DNA of 64,000 nt from Timema cristinae (lineage: Eukaryota > Arthropoda > Insecta > Phasmatodea > Timematidae), in assembly GCA_039000515.1 (NCBI GenBank), contig JBCFYV010011135.1, positions 5,640,212 to 5,704,211 on the forward strand. The letters run 5' to 3'. The notes beneath the pieces are model-generated. The model was not told the DNA's origin and did no database searches. It saw nothing but the letters and a program-made list of their open reading frames with translations. Position 1 is the stretch's first letter. Each line of letters opens with the position of its first letter. The translations under genes and the position numbers were made by a program. Positions 44,623 through 56,929 of this stretch are shown here, one piece after another.

Positions 44623-44870
44623 GCCCGCTTCGGTAGACGCGTGGTCTAACGCGCTACTCTCGCGGTAGACAAGACTGCCAATTACAGGAAGATAGAGGTC
44701 TGAATTTCGCACGGGTGTACTGATGGTGGATTTACTAAATGTTTTTCAACACTCTCTCCACTAAAATGCTGGTACACTTCATATAAATATAACCTTACTA
44801 ATCCCTAAAACCATAAGATTAATTTAGTACTTATAACCAGAACGGGTGTTGAGACACGGTGTTAAAAATA
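44623..44870 (+). mobile_element. SINE family A
   Basis: The best-preserved head of the GCGGTAGAC variant (GCCCGCTTCGGTAGACGCGT). Tail altered to GGGTGTTGAGACACGGTG. The 68-residue frame just upstream ends inside it. Confidence 0.9.
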
Positions 44871-45211
44871 ATGTATAGCTATTTCATAAAAATTCATTAG
44901 TTTTAATAACTCACAACTCTTACAAAACGTACATCAGAAAATAGAATCGATTAAAAATATCACGTTTTATTTTGTTTTTAAGTAATATGTTATGTTAGTG
45001 TGGCTTACTAATTAGTAATATTTTTCAAGTGAGGCTTGAGGTCAAAAAGTTTGATTAACCCTGATTATAGACCATACCCTTTAAAACGACATTTGTGTTA
45101 AAAAGTCTACCAACCAGAAAGAACATCTTCATCGGTCCGAAAAGGTGGAAGTCGCTGGGGGAGTAAGATCAGTGCTGAAAGGAGAATACTGTCAAATTTG
45201 TCAAACTTTAG

Positions 45212-45364
45212 GACGTAACTTCCTGTACCGTGGTTCCTGCACACTTGACACATACTATTCACCCCCTATTCAAACCGTTTGCCGAAGAATATCAACGACA
45301 TCAGGGTGTTTGGATTAGAAGAGACAAACGACACTTGTATGATCAAACGATGTTGACATTTCAA
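45212..45364 (+). CDS. Candidate internal exon, unknown protein
   Basis: Preceded by AACTTTAG (acceptor-like) and followed by CAA|GTAAGT (donor). It is 153 nt, phase 0 at both ends, 51 codons without a stop. It contains FKPFAEEYQRHQGVWIRRDK and HLYDQTMLTFQ, a charged, non-repetitive composition. It is outside any repeat recognised here. No family identified; the acceptor has a weak pyrimidine tract. It could be a chance frame. Confidence 0.35.
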
Positions 45365-45634
45365 GTAAGTGCACTATTTTGGAATGATTTCGATAATACA
45401 CAACAAATACCCCTACACCACCTGTTGGCGGGGAAAAAAAAAGTACAATAGTTGCTACTGGGAGGATATTACAGTCAAATTATTTGAGGGAAAATCTTAA
45501 CTAACAGCTAGAAAAGTTATTAGAATTAATTTCACGTATCTATTCGCCAGTTAATGTGATCTGCAGCTGTTATTTTTAGTAAAATATAATATAAATACCT
45601 AACAATAACACTACATAAAGTGTAATCATTGTTG

Positions 45635-45770
45635 ACCTTGCATATAACATATTCCAGAATTGTTGATATCGCTATGGCATTATTTGATTTATATTTACAA
45701 AAAAATATATATATATATTTAAAAACTGCAAAAACGGTGACCTTTTCTCGCGTTCCCTACATACACTTAA
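45635..45770 (+). mobile_element. TTAA-type MITE, 3' fragment
   Basis: CAGAATTGTTGATATC, an AT-rich middle, AAAAACTGCAAAAACGGTG and the end CTTTTCTCGCGTTCCCTAC to TTAA at 45,767-45,770, as at 2.18 and 59.15 kb. Confidence 0.6.
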
Positions 45771-46204
45771 ACGAATAATTTGTTTGTATTTTCTAAAAGT
45801 GTCTTCCTACCAAAACTATACTACACAAGTGTATTTTTGTTAGTAAGAATTAGACATCGTTGAATAAACTAAACGTCACCAGACACGATTTGTAGCTACA
45901 TGTTGTTTTTTTACTAAATAATATGATTGATTAAAAATTACTCTGGAGAATTCGTCATTTTTTGGTCGAGCATAAATGTTTCAAACAAAAAACTCTTATG
46001 TTCAAGTTTGTAGATAAAACAATTAGTTTAATCGTACGCTTTAATGACAGGAATCAAGACCAGTATCAATTACTAAAAATATCTAACCTAAGAGACCAGG
46101 AGAAGAGCGAAGTTAAAAGAACTGAATAAACATTCGTTTGAAGTGATATTAGAAAGCATTAAATTTATCACAATATTTTCATATGTGTTAGGATATTTTT
46201 AATA

Positions 46205-46385
46205 TTAAAAATATGGGGAAGTTAGAATTTATATTAAATATACCCGAACTTACGTAGCGGGGGAGTGGTAAACCATTTATTTAAAAAAATCAGCACAACA
46301 GAACGGAATTTGAACTCCATCCTCCCCATCGTTGGCAAACCAGATCAGATGACCCTGACATTTAGTTTGCGCGCCCACCTATGTA
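46205..46385 (-). mobile_element. SINE family A, decayed
   Basis: Body GAACTTACGTAGCGGGGGAG and B-box area GGAATTTGAACTCCATCC, with the reversed head CGCGCCCACCTATG at 46,370. No tail. Confidence 0.6.
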
Positions 46386-46562
46386 GGCAATAAAATTTAT
46401 TAGTAGGTTAAATTGACTATTTCATTATTTTCTTGCACAGTTATATTAGTACACTATTCTTAAATTACAGTTCAATTTTATTAAAGGGTATTTTATAAAA
46501 TACAAAAAAAAAACGGCAAAATTTCTAATATTTCGCTATTTTATTTATTTTCTATATATACA

Positions 46563-47512
46563 ATTAAAATTGACTGTATCTTAGCCTACGTCAGCACACC
46601 TAGCGTATTAAAATTGGACTGTATCTTAGCCTACGTCAGCACACCTAGCGTATTAAAATTGGACTGTATCTTAGCCTACGTCAGCACACCTAGCGTATTA
46701 AAATTGGACTGTATCTTAGCCTACGTCAGCACACCTAGCGTATTAAAATTGGACTGTATCTTAGCCTACGTCAGCACACCTAGCGTATTAAAATTGGACT
46801 GTATCTTAGCCTACGTCAGCACACCTAGCGTATTAAAATTGGACTGTATCTTAGCCTACGTCAGCACACCTAGCGTATTAAAATTGGACTGTATCTTAGC
46901 CTACGTCAGCACACCTAGCGTATTAAATTTGGACTGTATCTTAGCCTACGTCAGCACACCTAGCGTATTAAAATTGGACTGTATCTTAGCCTACGTCAGC
47001 ACACCTAGCGTATTAAAATTGGACTGTATCTTAACCTACGTCAGCACACCTAGCGTATTAAAATTGGACTGTATCTTAGCCTACGTCAGCACACTAGCGT
47101 ATTAAAATTGGACTGTATCTTAGCCTACGTCAGCACACCTAGCGTATTAAAATTGGACTGTATCTTAGCCTACGTCAGCACACCTAGCGTATTAAAATTG
47201 GACTGTATCTTAGCCTACGTCAGCACACCTAGCGTATTAAAATTGGACTGTATCTTAGCCTACGTCAGCACACCTAGCGTATTAAAATTGGACTGTATCT
47301 TAGCCTACGTCAGCACACCTAGCGTATTAAATTTGGACTGTATCTTAGCCTACGTCAGCACACCTAGCGTATTAAAATTGGACTGTATCTTAGCCTACGT
47401 CAGCACACCTAGCGTATTAAAATTGGACTGTATCTTAGCCTACGTCAGCACACCTAGCGTATTAAATTTGGACTGTATCTTAGCCTACGTCAGCACACCT
47501 AGCGTATTAAAA
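46563..47512. repeat. 45-bp minisatellite, about 21 nearly identical copies
   Basis: The unit has GACTGTATCTTAGCCTACGT, then CAGCACACCTAGCGTATTAA and AATTG. Only a few variants occur: A-to-T giving AAATTTG in three copies, one G-to-A (TTAACC), and one single-base deletion near 47,093. Because 45 is divisible by three, a frame stays open (LDCILAYVSTPSVLK per unit), but neither open stretch has an ATG start. Homogeneity suggests recent expansion. Confidence 0.97.
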
Positions 47513-47519
47513 GTGGCGT

Positions 47520-48055
47520 ATTAGGAGGGACCCAAACACAAATGCCAAGCTCTTATTATCATCGCCAAAGAATTGTTCAAGGCTTCAAATCATGTAGTTA
47601 ACCAGCCTAACCACTCCACCAATAAAACAAGCGATCACACAGATTAATTATCATAAACTGTTAAAACCACACTAGTAAAGTTCTTTAAAAGACAAGACAT
47701 TGCATTATATTTCCTACCCACATAATATATCTTCTTTACGTCGAGGAAAATTAATAACCAGGTATTAGTTTCCTTGGCAGTAAGACTGCGTATACATCAC
47801 CATGGGATTCTAAAATGACGTCCCGCGTAGCGAAGATGGAGTACTTTCGAGTTTGAAGTAGATTTAACTTAGGATTTGCAAGTCATACAGTTGGGATTTC
47901 TTAAAAGGAAAGTGCCTTCGAGACGCTGAAACAAACTTATGTCACAACTACGTGGCTTGACAAAGAGAGTTTGTAATAAAGCTGATGTTTCACTTCTCTA
48001 CTTTAAAGTTAGTTGTGTCACTATAAGGTTAATGTTGCCTCTGTTTTTCTCAGTG
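47520..48055. other. No feature recognised
   Basis: Single-copy-looking DNA between the minisatellite and the reverse-transcriptase fragment; no supported exon. Confidence 0.4.
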
Positions 48056-48059
48056 GCCA

Positions 48060-48795
48060 TCCTATTGTTTTTGTTTTAATTTGTAGGCTTGGCTAAAAGC
48101 TCTGTTAACAATTTATATAATGTATGGAGAGGAATAAGGCAACTGAGAGGATTTGCACCTGCATTAGAATGGGAAAACATCGGTAGACTATTAAGAAATC
48201 ACAGCAAACCATGGTTTTACCAGTTGCTCTCTATGGGTATGAAACGTGGTTTTTTGGATCACATTACGAAAAGAGATTTAGGATGTTCTATATCCAAGAG
48301 GCTTAGGAAGATATTTTATCCAAAGAGGGATGAAGATACTAGTTATTGGAGGAGGTTATATAATGATAAGTTTCCAACCCTGTACTAATTACAAGATATT
48401 GTTAGGATAATCAAATCTCATAGATTACAATTGGCAGGACATGCAGCGTGAATGAGAGATTCTAGAACCTTGTTCAAGGTAATGACTCGGGAACCCAATG
48501 GGAAGAGCCATTGGGAAGACCTAGATGCAGATGATATGATAATATTAGAATTGATCTGAAAGAGATAGGGTGTAGTTAGACGGAATGGATAGAAATAGCT
48601 CGAGATAGGGATAGGGTGTAATGAGGTGGACTGGATAGAAATATCTCAAGATAGAGATAGAGTGTAATGAGGTTGACTGGATAGAAATATTTCAAGAAAG
48701 GGATAGAGTGTAATGAGGTGGACTGGATAAAAATATCTAGAGATAGGTGGCGTACTTTTGTAAGTGCGGCAGTGAGAATTCGAATTCCTAATACC
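48060..48795 (+). pseudogene. RTE-like non-LTR reverse transcriptase, C-terminal fragment
   Basis: Across shifting frames the usual order is present: a TMVLPVALYGYETW-like strand, RLRKIFYPKRDEDTSYWRRL, YNDKFPTLY, IVRIIKSHRLQLAGHAA, a NGKSHWEDLDADDM-like stretch, a DLKEIG region and a final RWRTFV...RI with stop. Several stops and frameshifts make it dead. The family is the insect endonuclease-reverse transcriptase type. The first 30 residues of the frame starting 48,089 are not family-like. Confidence 0.88.
48590..48745. repeat. Three-unit 46-bp repeat in the retrotransposon 3' end
   Basis: Units with GATAGGGTGTAATGAGGTGG then ACTGGATAGAAATATCTCAA occur three times in a row inside the codons for the C-terminal WIE-ARDRDR motif. 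Same sequence, reversed, as the array at 30.55-31.4 kb. Confidence 0.92.
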
Positions 48796-48799
48796 ATAA

Positions 48800-50430
48800 A
48801 GTAAGTAAAATATTAATAAATCCCATGTGGAAACCTAATACTTTATCTTAGGTACAAAAATCACACCCACTGCCCCTGGTTGTACTTATAAGCCTCATAT
48901 TCCGATTACTATCATTAAGTGTTCTGTCTTTCGACCATTCTGTTGCCATGTCTAAATTGAGACCTCCGGCATGTCCTATTTTACCAGTTTTTTTACCAAA
49001 ACTTTTGTTTACCAAAATAAAAAAAAATATTGCCCCAATTAGAAAGAGAGAGGGTATTTTTTTTGTAAAATTTTAACCTATATACTAAATAATTTAAATT
49101 GAGTGTAATTATATTATTTGCGAGACACAGGAAAAATCCGTTTTTTTTTTACCAAATCTCTTATTTTAGATTATAACATGCTCTTTAGCTTTAAAAATCT
49201 AGATTTTATTCTCAAAAACCGTATTAATAAGCATTACATTAAATATAACTTGGAACATTCCCATTAAAATAGTCCTACAGATTAAAACAGAAAATACTAC
49301 GTTTGGGCCTACCTAAAAAAAGTCACAATGGATTATTTGTTTGTTTTATAAATATTTTTGGCAAGCTTTAATCTTTTTTAAATTAATCAATTAATATCTT
49401 CGGAGCAAAATATGATATTCATTTGTTAAAAAAATAATTATAACTATGAAGAATGCTGTAGACATGATCTAGAACAACCAATGGTGGTATAGATCGATTC
49501 TTGTGTAAGCTTAATAGTTTTTACTAACTATAGCGATTATTATTAAGAGTCTTGTTAATTTAAAAAAAATTTAATTTTCAATTTAAAGCCAGGAAAATAT
49601 TTTTCACACATATTATAATCAATCGGTGAAAATCATAAAGTATACTTTATTATAGATAACACAATTAAGGTGGGGAGGAAGAGAATGGCTTTATCGTGTT
49701 AATAATATAAAAAGTTTTGGAACAAAATAAAAAATATATTGCTTCAGTTTTAATATTCTACAGATGATAGATAACCTAAACAGTTATTTAATATTTGTCA
49801 TGGGTATTACAAAAATTTAAACGAAATATTATTTTATAATGACCTAAAAAGTGTTTGTTTGGGTGTAACTTTACTGGGGACAAATTTTCAAGAACTGTAG
49901 GTATTACTAGATGTATAGAATTAAACTAAATGTTTTTATCTAAGCAATATTTAATTACTTTGGACAAAAAATGTGTTTTACTATAAAAAAAAGCATAAAT
50001 CCTGACCCTAGATATTTCTTTCGCTTAGCCCACATTAATTATATTAGATGGGTATTTTGGTTGGTTCTGGGAAGGGAAAATAGATTAAATGGACAATTAA
50101 AAGAGTGTATTAAAATTACAAAAGTTTAAAAATCTTATATTAGTAAGCTCTAATGCCAAAATAAGCAATCTGACCAACACACTTTGCTAGGGGAACATAG
50201 TTTATATAGTTTTTTTTTTTTTTAGGATGTACATGGTCTTTCTTTTGAATAGAAGATGGTAAACAAATATTTTGAGACAAAAATGATCAGAGAAACTATT
50301 CCAGGGTTCAAATTCAGCCTTAAATGTCCAATACGCTATCCATGTAGCCAACCCTTCTGTTTGTGCTTTACTTTATCGTTACTTACTATATGGCACTAGG
50401 AACTCGAAAATTCGTTACAACACTCATAAA
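48800..50430. other. AT-rich DNA, with a decayed MITE at about 49,640-50,000
   Basis: TAGGTATTACTAGATGTATA, GAATTAAACTAAATG and AGCAATATTTAATTACTTTG near 49,890-49,960 follow the inner order of the TTAA MITEs. Nothing else recognised. Confidence 0.4.
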
Positions 50431-50434
50431 AGTA

Positions 50435-51500
50435 TATCACCTATTCCTATCTTGAGTTAGTTATATTCAGACCCCCTCATTACACCCTACCTCTTTAAAA
50501 TCTATTCTAATGTTATCCTCCCATCTGAGTCTAGGTCCCCCCAATGGTCTCTTCTCATCGGGTTTTCCTGTCAATAACCTAAACATGATTCTAGATTCTT
50601 ACATTCGCGCTGCCTGTCCTGCCCACTGTAGTATACGAGATTTTTTTACTATAGTAATGTATTATGTTGAATTCAGGATATGTAACTCCTCATTATTAAC
50701 CTCCTCCACTCCTCAGTATCTTCATCTCTTTTTTACCAAATATATCACCAATTAACTTGTTTTCGAAAGTTCTAAATTTATTTTCGTCATGTAAGATAGG
50801 CCATGTTTCACAATTATATAGAACCACCGGTAAAGGTTTTTTTTTTATATTATGAGTTTAACATTCCTTAACAGCAGGCGAGAAATTTAACAATTTACTG
50901 CCAGAGCAATAGCATTAATTTCCTGGCTGTATTGTTTTTCTAATTTCCACTCTAATATCGTTATTGCTAGTTAAAATTGTTTCTAAATATTTAAATAAAT
51001 TAACACTGTCAAATGATAAGTTGATTGCAGTTATCTCTAAATTATCGCCCTCACTGTATGTTCTATGTGTTATCGTATATTTAGTCTTTTCAGCGTTCAC
51101 TTCTAAACCTATTTGTTTACTAGCCTCTGATAAAATTTCTGCACTTCTTGCAATAGTTTTCTTATTGTTGCCCGACAAAGCTAAATCATCTTTCTAATAT
51201 AAGGGCTGCATTGTACCGCTTAATGCCAACCCGTCCCTACTTTCTTGCATTACCTTAGTAGAACACTATTAGGCTAGATTAAAAAGTAATGGGGAAAGTA
51301 CATCTCCTTGTTTCAGCCCATTAAAAATTTCGAAAATATCTAACAAGCGACAGTCTGCCATGCGTATAAGTCAAACATACCTTAATTAGCTTGACAGGCA
51401 GAATTATAAAATCAACATCTTTGGGTTCGGAGCACATATCACTTAATGATTTATCATATGCTCGAGGTAGAAAATTTTCACTATTACATTATTCTCTCTT
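50435..51500 (-). pseudogene. RTE-like reverse transcriptase, palm to C terminus, minus strand
   Basis: Read from about 51,480 downward: an AYDK-like motif A area, NGLKQGDVLSPLLFNLA (about 51,270-51,320), a decayed YADD shown as KDDLALSGNNK (51,160-51,200), ILSEASKQIGLEVNAEKTKY, LFKYLETILTSNNDI, a region matching CETW...KIFG in broken frames, then the C-terminal WIELAQD-type segment near 50,440-50,490 in one unit only. Frameshifts and stops throughout. It lies tail to tail with the fragment at 48 kb. Confidence 0.88.
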
Positions 51501-52150
51501 GATTACACCGTAAAAATTAGTAGGTTTTGAAAGAACATCGCAAACTAAAACCATAAACAGTACAGATTACGAGAGGAGCAGGGAGGTAAAGAAAAAATAT
51601 CAACCATTTTAATGCATGTAAAAAAATCCAAAATAGTAATTAGCTGAGGTACGGGATATTTTTTAAAGAATATTATCTCTCTGACTACAATTTTATTTGC
51701 AGCCGTGATTACAACGCGTTTTAAAAAAGTTTTTATAGATGTATTTCTTTATTGCTTGCTCCACTAGATTATTTTAAGTGTCCCAACATAAATTAGCACT
51801 GATATCCCGTTTTCCCTTTAGGGAAAAAAAAGGAGAACTTTAAAGAGATATGTAAGAGAAATGTTTATTTTTAGAAATAGATCCCTGGCTCAGTCACGTG
51901 TATTAATGACTTGAGCTTTTTTGTTTAAATAATAGAATTTGCAGGCTGGGTGATAAGAAAATGTAGACGTGTTTGCTCAGAAATAGGATGGTAAACAAAT
52001 TGAGGAACTATCCCACTCACGCCTAGCTATAGTGATGGGGGGGGGATATTATCTGATTTGTTTTAAATGACAAACAAAGGAGTGTGTTGGAGATCGAATT
52101 TTAAAAAAATTAGAAATTAGTATTAAATATATTTTAATACAAATAAAATA
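51500..52150. other. No feature recognised
   Basis: AT-rich; contains a G run at 52,037-52,045. No exon supported. Confidence 0.4.
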
Positions 52151-52157
52151 GGATAGA

Positions 52158-52390
52158 CGTTCATTGATGGTCACACTGAATAAGACGTCACTCTCACAAT
52201 ATACTAGAGTTGTGGTGACGAGGTCATAGGGGTTCAAATCTAGGTCAATAAAGGTGTGTTTCTCTAAATGGTTTACTTTTTTTCCCTTCATAATGGCGGC
52301 TATATTTGTCTTAAATATTTCCTTACTCATACCTACCCTCTTATAGTGATTATGTGGATATCCGATAAGATTAGTAAGTAGTGATTTACA
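52158..52390 (+). mobile_element. SINE family A, decayed
   Basis: TCACTCTCACAATATACTAG, B-box region GGGGTTCAAATCTAGG and CTAAATGGTTTACTTTTTTT follow family order; tail weak. The overlapping 93-residue minus frame is not a gene. Confidence 0.6.
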
Positions 52391-52630
52391 AATATTCTGA
52401 GGGTGTTTCTCAATTTCAATAAACTGAAACTATCTAATCTTATTAAACACAATGAGAATGGTCAATTCTAATAAAAGTTATATATGGAGAGATAATTGGA
52501 AGTCATGATGTGTGAAATATTAACAAAATCACTTCTAGATTATATTATTGAGGGTCAAACTACATCTTCCCGCATCAGAACTAAGCATACGTACTGGCAC
52601 AAATATAAATTACTTGATATGAATGAGTAC

Positions 52631-52940
52631 AACTCCAACACCAACCTAGGTGACCTGGTGGTTTAGATGTATGGTGTCTGACTTTGTGCTGGGGGTCCAG
52701 GGCTCAATCCTCGGTCCCGGACCAGATTTAGCTGACTACCAAACCTTTCTTTCACCTCTGTGGATGCGTGGAATGCCAAGCCTCCACCGTGGTTCGGATC
52801 CCACGTTAAACTGTAGGTACTCCATTTCCTCTCACAATAACCCTACCATTACACATTAGTGAAAGTGTGTATAGCCCGAACGGGTAGTAAGACACGATAC
52901 TATTAATTATAATAATAATAATATTATTAACTCCAATACC
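52631..52940 (+). mobile_element. SINE family C with 12-bp TSD
   Basis: AACTCCAACACC (52,631-52,642) and AACTCCAATACC (52,929-52,940) flank it with one mismatch, placing the TAATAATAATATTATT tract inside the element as its 3' tail. Confidence 0.93.
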
Positions 52941-53141
52941 TACACATTTATTTATGTACAGGCAAACTGGATTAACCAGCCTCATTATTTTATCAGCTTA
53001 ATTATGTGTGTGTTAAAAGGAATATGTTTTCAAGATTCATTTTGAATAATATATTTTTTTACATAATATTGCTTTAATAAACTATATTAATTATTATCAT
53101 TATATTATTATTATTAAAATTATTACTAATACTACTTTCTA

Positions 53142-53377
53142 CTCACTTCAGTGGCCAGTTAATCGTCTAAGGTGTCATTCTCGTGTTAGACTGGCCTAGT
53201 GATGACGGAGAGATCGAGGTAAAATCCCGGTAGGATCTATTGGAAATATTTTTCTTAAATATTTCCCCACTTTCCTTCCGCGAAAATGCGTGTGGATCAT
53301 TTCTAATCCCTGCCCTATTAGAGTAATTATCATGTGTGCATGTAACTTGAACAGGTTATAAGACGCAGTGATAAAAG
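53142..53377 (+). mobile_element. SINE family A
   Basis: CACTTCAGTGGCCAGTTAAT to TTATAAGACGCAGTGATAAA. Shares the TCGTGTTAGACTGGCCT variant with the copy at 60.08 kb, a possible subfamily. Confidence 0.82.
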
Positions 53378-53537
53378 TACTTCTGCGTAGCTCTAAGTGT
53401 GTCTGGTTCAAGTCCCAAGCACACCCCTCCAGCTGAGAAGGACGGGTGGTGACAATAGGTCGACGTTCACAACTTTCAGACGCTTCTACCTCTGAATAAA
53501 TGACACAGAAAGTCGTGATTCTAATGGTTTAAATACT

Positions 53538-53650
53538 TGAAGGGTGAACTGGAATGGTTTCCCAAAGTATGGTTTTCCATCTTCTCTTCGGACAAATGCT
53601 AGTTCAAGTCCTCTTGAATACCCTCCCTATCAATACCCCCTCGTCATGCA
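53538..53650 (+). mobile_element. SINE family A, body fragment
   Basis: GGGTGAACTGGAATGG, GGTTTTCCATCTTCTCTTCG and AATACCCTCCCTATC; both ends lost. The stretch between 53,378 and 53,537 has a tRNA-like GGTTCAAGTCCCAAGC. Confidence 0.5.
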
Positions 53651-53704
53651 CCAATGGACGTGCAGTCTAAGATGCTAATATTACATTGCATAGAGGCTAC
53701 TGAT

Positions 53705-53717
53705 AATATTATTATTG

Positions 53718-53757
<40 letters not shown>

Positions 53758-53962
53758 GCACCGCGTCTTACTACCCGTTCGTGTTATACGCACTTAAGCC
53801 TAATGTGTAATGGTAGGGTGATTGTGAGATGAAATGGAGGACCTACAGTTTAACGTGGAATCCGAACCACGGTGGAGGCCTGGTATCCTATACATTCACA
53901 AGTTGTGATTAATACACGTATTGTCAGAGGTGAAGGAAAAGTTCGGCAATCAGAAAGCTTCT
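53705..53962 (-). mobile_element. SINE family C, head missing
   Basis: Long TTA tail (53,713-53,757), shared tail CGTCTTACTACCCGTTCGTG, body to GTTCGGCAATCAGAAAGC. A short insertion (GTGATTAATACACG) interrupts the body. Confidence 0.85.
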
Positions 53963-53984
53963 GTTAACGGAAAAGTTGGTATTT

Positions 53985-54230
53985 TAGCACAGTGTCTTAC
54001 TACCAGCTCTCGTCATACGCCTATGAACTAACTACACTAGTGGAATAGGGATTAAGATGGCGTTATTTAGATTAATTGCACCCGCATTTGCATGGGGGAA
54101 AGTTGAAAACTAGTTAGGAAAAACCACCCTCGGTACACCCGACCAGGATCTAGACCCGATATCCCCGTCTTTGGCAGTCTAGTCCAACACGAGATTAGCG
54201 CTTTAGACCACACGGCCACCGAAGCGGGAC
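53985..54230 (-). mobile_element. SINE family A
   Basis: CAGTGTCTTACTACCAGCTC to ACCACACGGCCACCGAAGCG; B-box area CCAGGATCTAGACCCG mutated. Confidence 0.87.
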
Positions 54231-54349
54231 GAAAAGTCTTTGTTCGAACCCAGAGCAGATACAACAGGGATGATATTCCACGTGTGATTTATCATTGTGA
54301 TTTTCCCTCATCAATTAATGTTAACGTAGGTGCACATATTATAAACTAT

Positions 54350-54935
54350 CATCATTATTTATATTAATAAAGTGAAAAGTTTGTTTGTCTGTCATGAGCA
54401 GTGCACGATATCTACCGCACACAGGGGTCTGACATTTTAAAATTAGTAGCCTCTGTGCGCAAACATGTAAACCTTGAAGCCGGAATTTTAAGTTTTTATT
54501 AGATTTTTTTAAATTCGTTTGAATCTGGTTTGGAAGAAATAAAATGAAAGAGATTTTTTCTTGTTTGAAGCAAAGAAAAGCGTTGCCTGAGGTAACCACG
54601 CAATGCATTACGTGACTCCCGCAATGCATAGCGTGGCGACCCCATGTAACGTCGTTGGGTATTTCTGCTGCATTATCATCGCTGAGGGAACTGCAGGTCT
54701 TATGGAAAAAACCTTTATCTTCGCTCTCTCTCTTTGTTTACCGTTGCCCAATCTTCTCGCTCTCAGCTATGTCGGAAGGTGTTGTGCTGGGGTAAATATG
54801 GCGCTACTGAAAACATCAATGAACCAGCGTTGGAAAATTTGTCTTGTGTTTAAGGGAATATTGATCACGTGAGAACAAGAGAATGACAACACTGTTTCCA
54901 ATAGTAACCATGTAATTCCCTCATCAATTATAACC
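54350..54935. other. Unclassified block, perhaps a decayed transposon
   Basis: GAAAAGTTTGTTTGTCTGTC near 54,372 resembles the ends of common insect Helitron-like repeats. CACGCAATGCATTACGTGAC and CCGCAATGCATAGCGTGGC are a short internal repeat. Frames on both strands here are not recognisable proteins. Confidence 0.3.
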
Positions 54936-54941
54936 AGTATA

Positions 54942-55264
54942 GCCTATTACAGTGGTCACCAAATGGCGGACCGCGGTCCGCCTTCGGACCGCAGAGACAT
55001 TTTTAAGGACCTTGATGTTATAGCGATAGACAGAGGAAACAATGCTATTTCCATGGCAGGTAGGTAGTAGACATGGAAGGCCAGAAATAATAAATAAGTA
55101 AAATAACTAAAAGGAAAGAAAATCACGTTTTTTAATTAGTATAGTCCTATAGAGCTTGAACTTGAGTCACTGTTAAAGTTTCGCCGGACCGTGGAAGGAT
55201 GTCAAGTTTTTAAACCGGGTAGGCCTACCTCCATCAAAAATAATTGAGTGCCCCTGTTCTATTA
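54942..55264. mobile_element. hAT-type MITE, 307 bp, 8-bp TSD
   Basis: Element 54,950-55,256 starts CAGTGGTCACCAAATGGCGG and ends GAGTGCCCCTG. Flanks GCCTATTA and TTCTATTA agree at 6 of 8 bases and fit the hAT target preference. The interior has CGGACCGCGGTCCG near the left end. No coding. Confidence 0.75.
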
Positions 55265-56700
55265 TATTATAATCGTTTATAAACAGTGTTTTAATATAGT
55301 AATAGTTAAAATAATAAAATACTCTTCTATCTTGAGTATTAATTAATAACTTTGTGTCCTGGTCAGTAAAAACAATAAAAATAAGTATTTACCAACACAA
55401 TACTATTTATTGTAGTGTTATATTCAAACTTATTATGTTTAAAATACCATCTATATATATAACGCTATGAGGAAAGAATCCACATTTCGCTTAATCGCCT
55501 TGAGAAATACTAGGTAGGCCAGCATCTGTGTGAATCCGTACTTCAGATTGCCTACATATTCTATCGCAAGGCGTCCGTTAGTATTTTGTTTTGTTTCTAT
55601 TTTCTTTGGCCGAGGAAGGAAAAGAGTAGTTCATTGTTTCGCATTTGATAGCATAATAAAGTGATTCAAGAAAGAAAATAAACTTTTCCTTAACGCTACC
55701 ACACAACTGCCACATATTTCCTACAAAGTTTGTTACTTTGTAACGAATTTTGGTATATATTATCATAAACAGTATTTTTATTATATTTTATTTTAAATAA
55801 ATTAGTTGAATAAAAACATTAAAAGTATTTATTTTATTCTGATCGACAGATATTTTGAACTTATATAATAGATCAACAATACATTTCACAATCAAGGAAA
55901 ACTTTTGTAAAAGTATTTTCTTCAAACTACATTTTGTTTTGCTTCAAGTAAAATAAAATACTTTACAAATATTTTTTAGAAAAAATGTTAAAGATGGCAA
56001 AAATTGTTCTCTCTTTGATGTTAAATATAAAGGTTGTTTGACAAATATATTTTTCTGCTGCCATTTTGGATAATGAGGGCCACAATAATCAGTTATACTT
56101 TTCACAACTTAAGGGCGGGATTAAGAAGATTAACTTATTCTTGAATCAATTTAATTAGGTTAAACGTTAGCTAAATCAAATTTTAAACTGACAACGCATA
56201 TCGTTTCAGTATTTTACTATTTTTGAGTAAAGTTAAAATTTATCATCACATTCTTTGATATTATAAAATGTTAGTGAGTTTAAACACTTCATATGAAATG
56301 CAATTCCCGGTATTTTATATAAATATTACCGTTTTTAAGTAGTGTTATACTTATAAGTAATATTATTGATTAAATTTCTACTAATTGATTCTCCTTGTCT
56401 TATTATGAATAACAACTATCTCAAGAAATATATAATAGGACATAATGGTATTGAAACGAATTTTTAGAACAATTAGATAAACGAAAAAGATTGATGAAAA
56501 CATGTAATATAAATTTTTATTTTTGGAATAAAATATATATTTGTCATCAATGTCGGATGTCAACAAACTGTATCTGGTGACAATTATTGTAATCCTAAAT
56601 TTGTCAACCTTTAACGAGATAGTCATTTATTGATTGATAACACCTGTACTTTTTAGAGTACAAGTTTCAATTATGAATTATTAAGTTTATTATTGGGTTA
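55265..56700. other. AT-rich DNA, nothing recognised
   Basis: Very AT-rich, no SINE or MITE and no splice-flanked frame. Short minus frames at 55,578-55,766 and 56,381-56,626 have the composition of random AT-rich sequence. Confidence 0.5.
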
Positions 56701-56701
56701 A

Positions 56702-56929
56702 AATCACTTCATACTACCCGTTTGGGTTTTACGCGTATGTATTAATTTCGCTAATGGATTAGGGATGAGTAAGGTTGAATTTTAGAGTAGTGAATTTCCC
56801 AGCATCTGCGTGGAGGGAATAAACAAATTCAGTTCACCCGACTGGGATTTTAACGCCAATTTCTCCCTCATCGGTAGTCCAGTCTATTGTGAAGGCGACG
56901 CCTTAGAGCATTCAACCACCGGGACGGGT
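56702..56929 (-). mobile_element. SINE family A
   Basis: From ACTACCCGTTTGGGTTTTAC to GCATTCAACCACCGGGACGG, with CATCTGCGTGGAGGGAATAA in the body. Confidence 0.83.

Noticed and set aside
46614..47524. Two frames of 163 and 138 residues made of a 15-residue repeat as a protein gene
   Set aside because: They are the 45-bp minisatellite in translation; the start codon is TTG, not ATG, and the frame is split by a one-base deletion.
52049..52330. 93-residue minus-strand frame
   Set aside because: Overlaps a decayed family A SINE and has no protein-like pattern.
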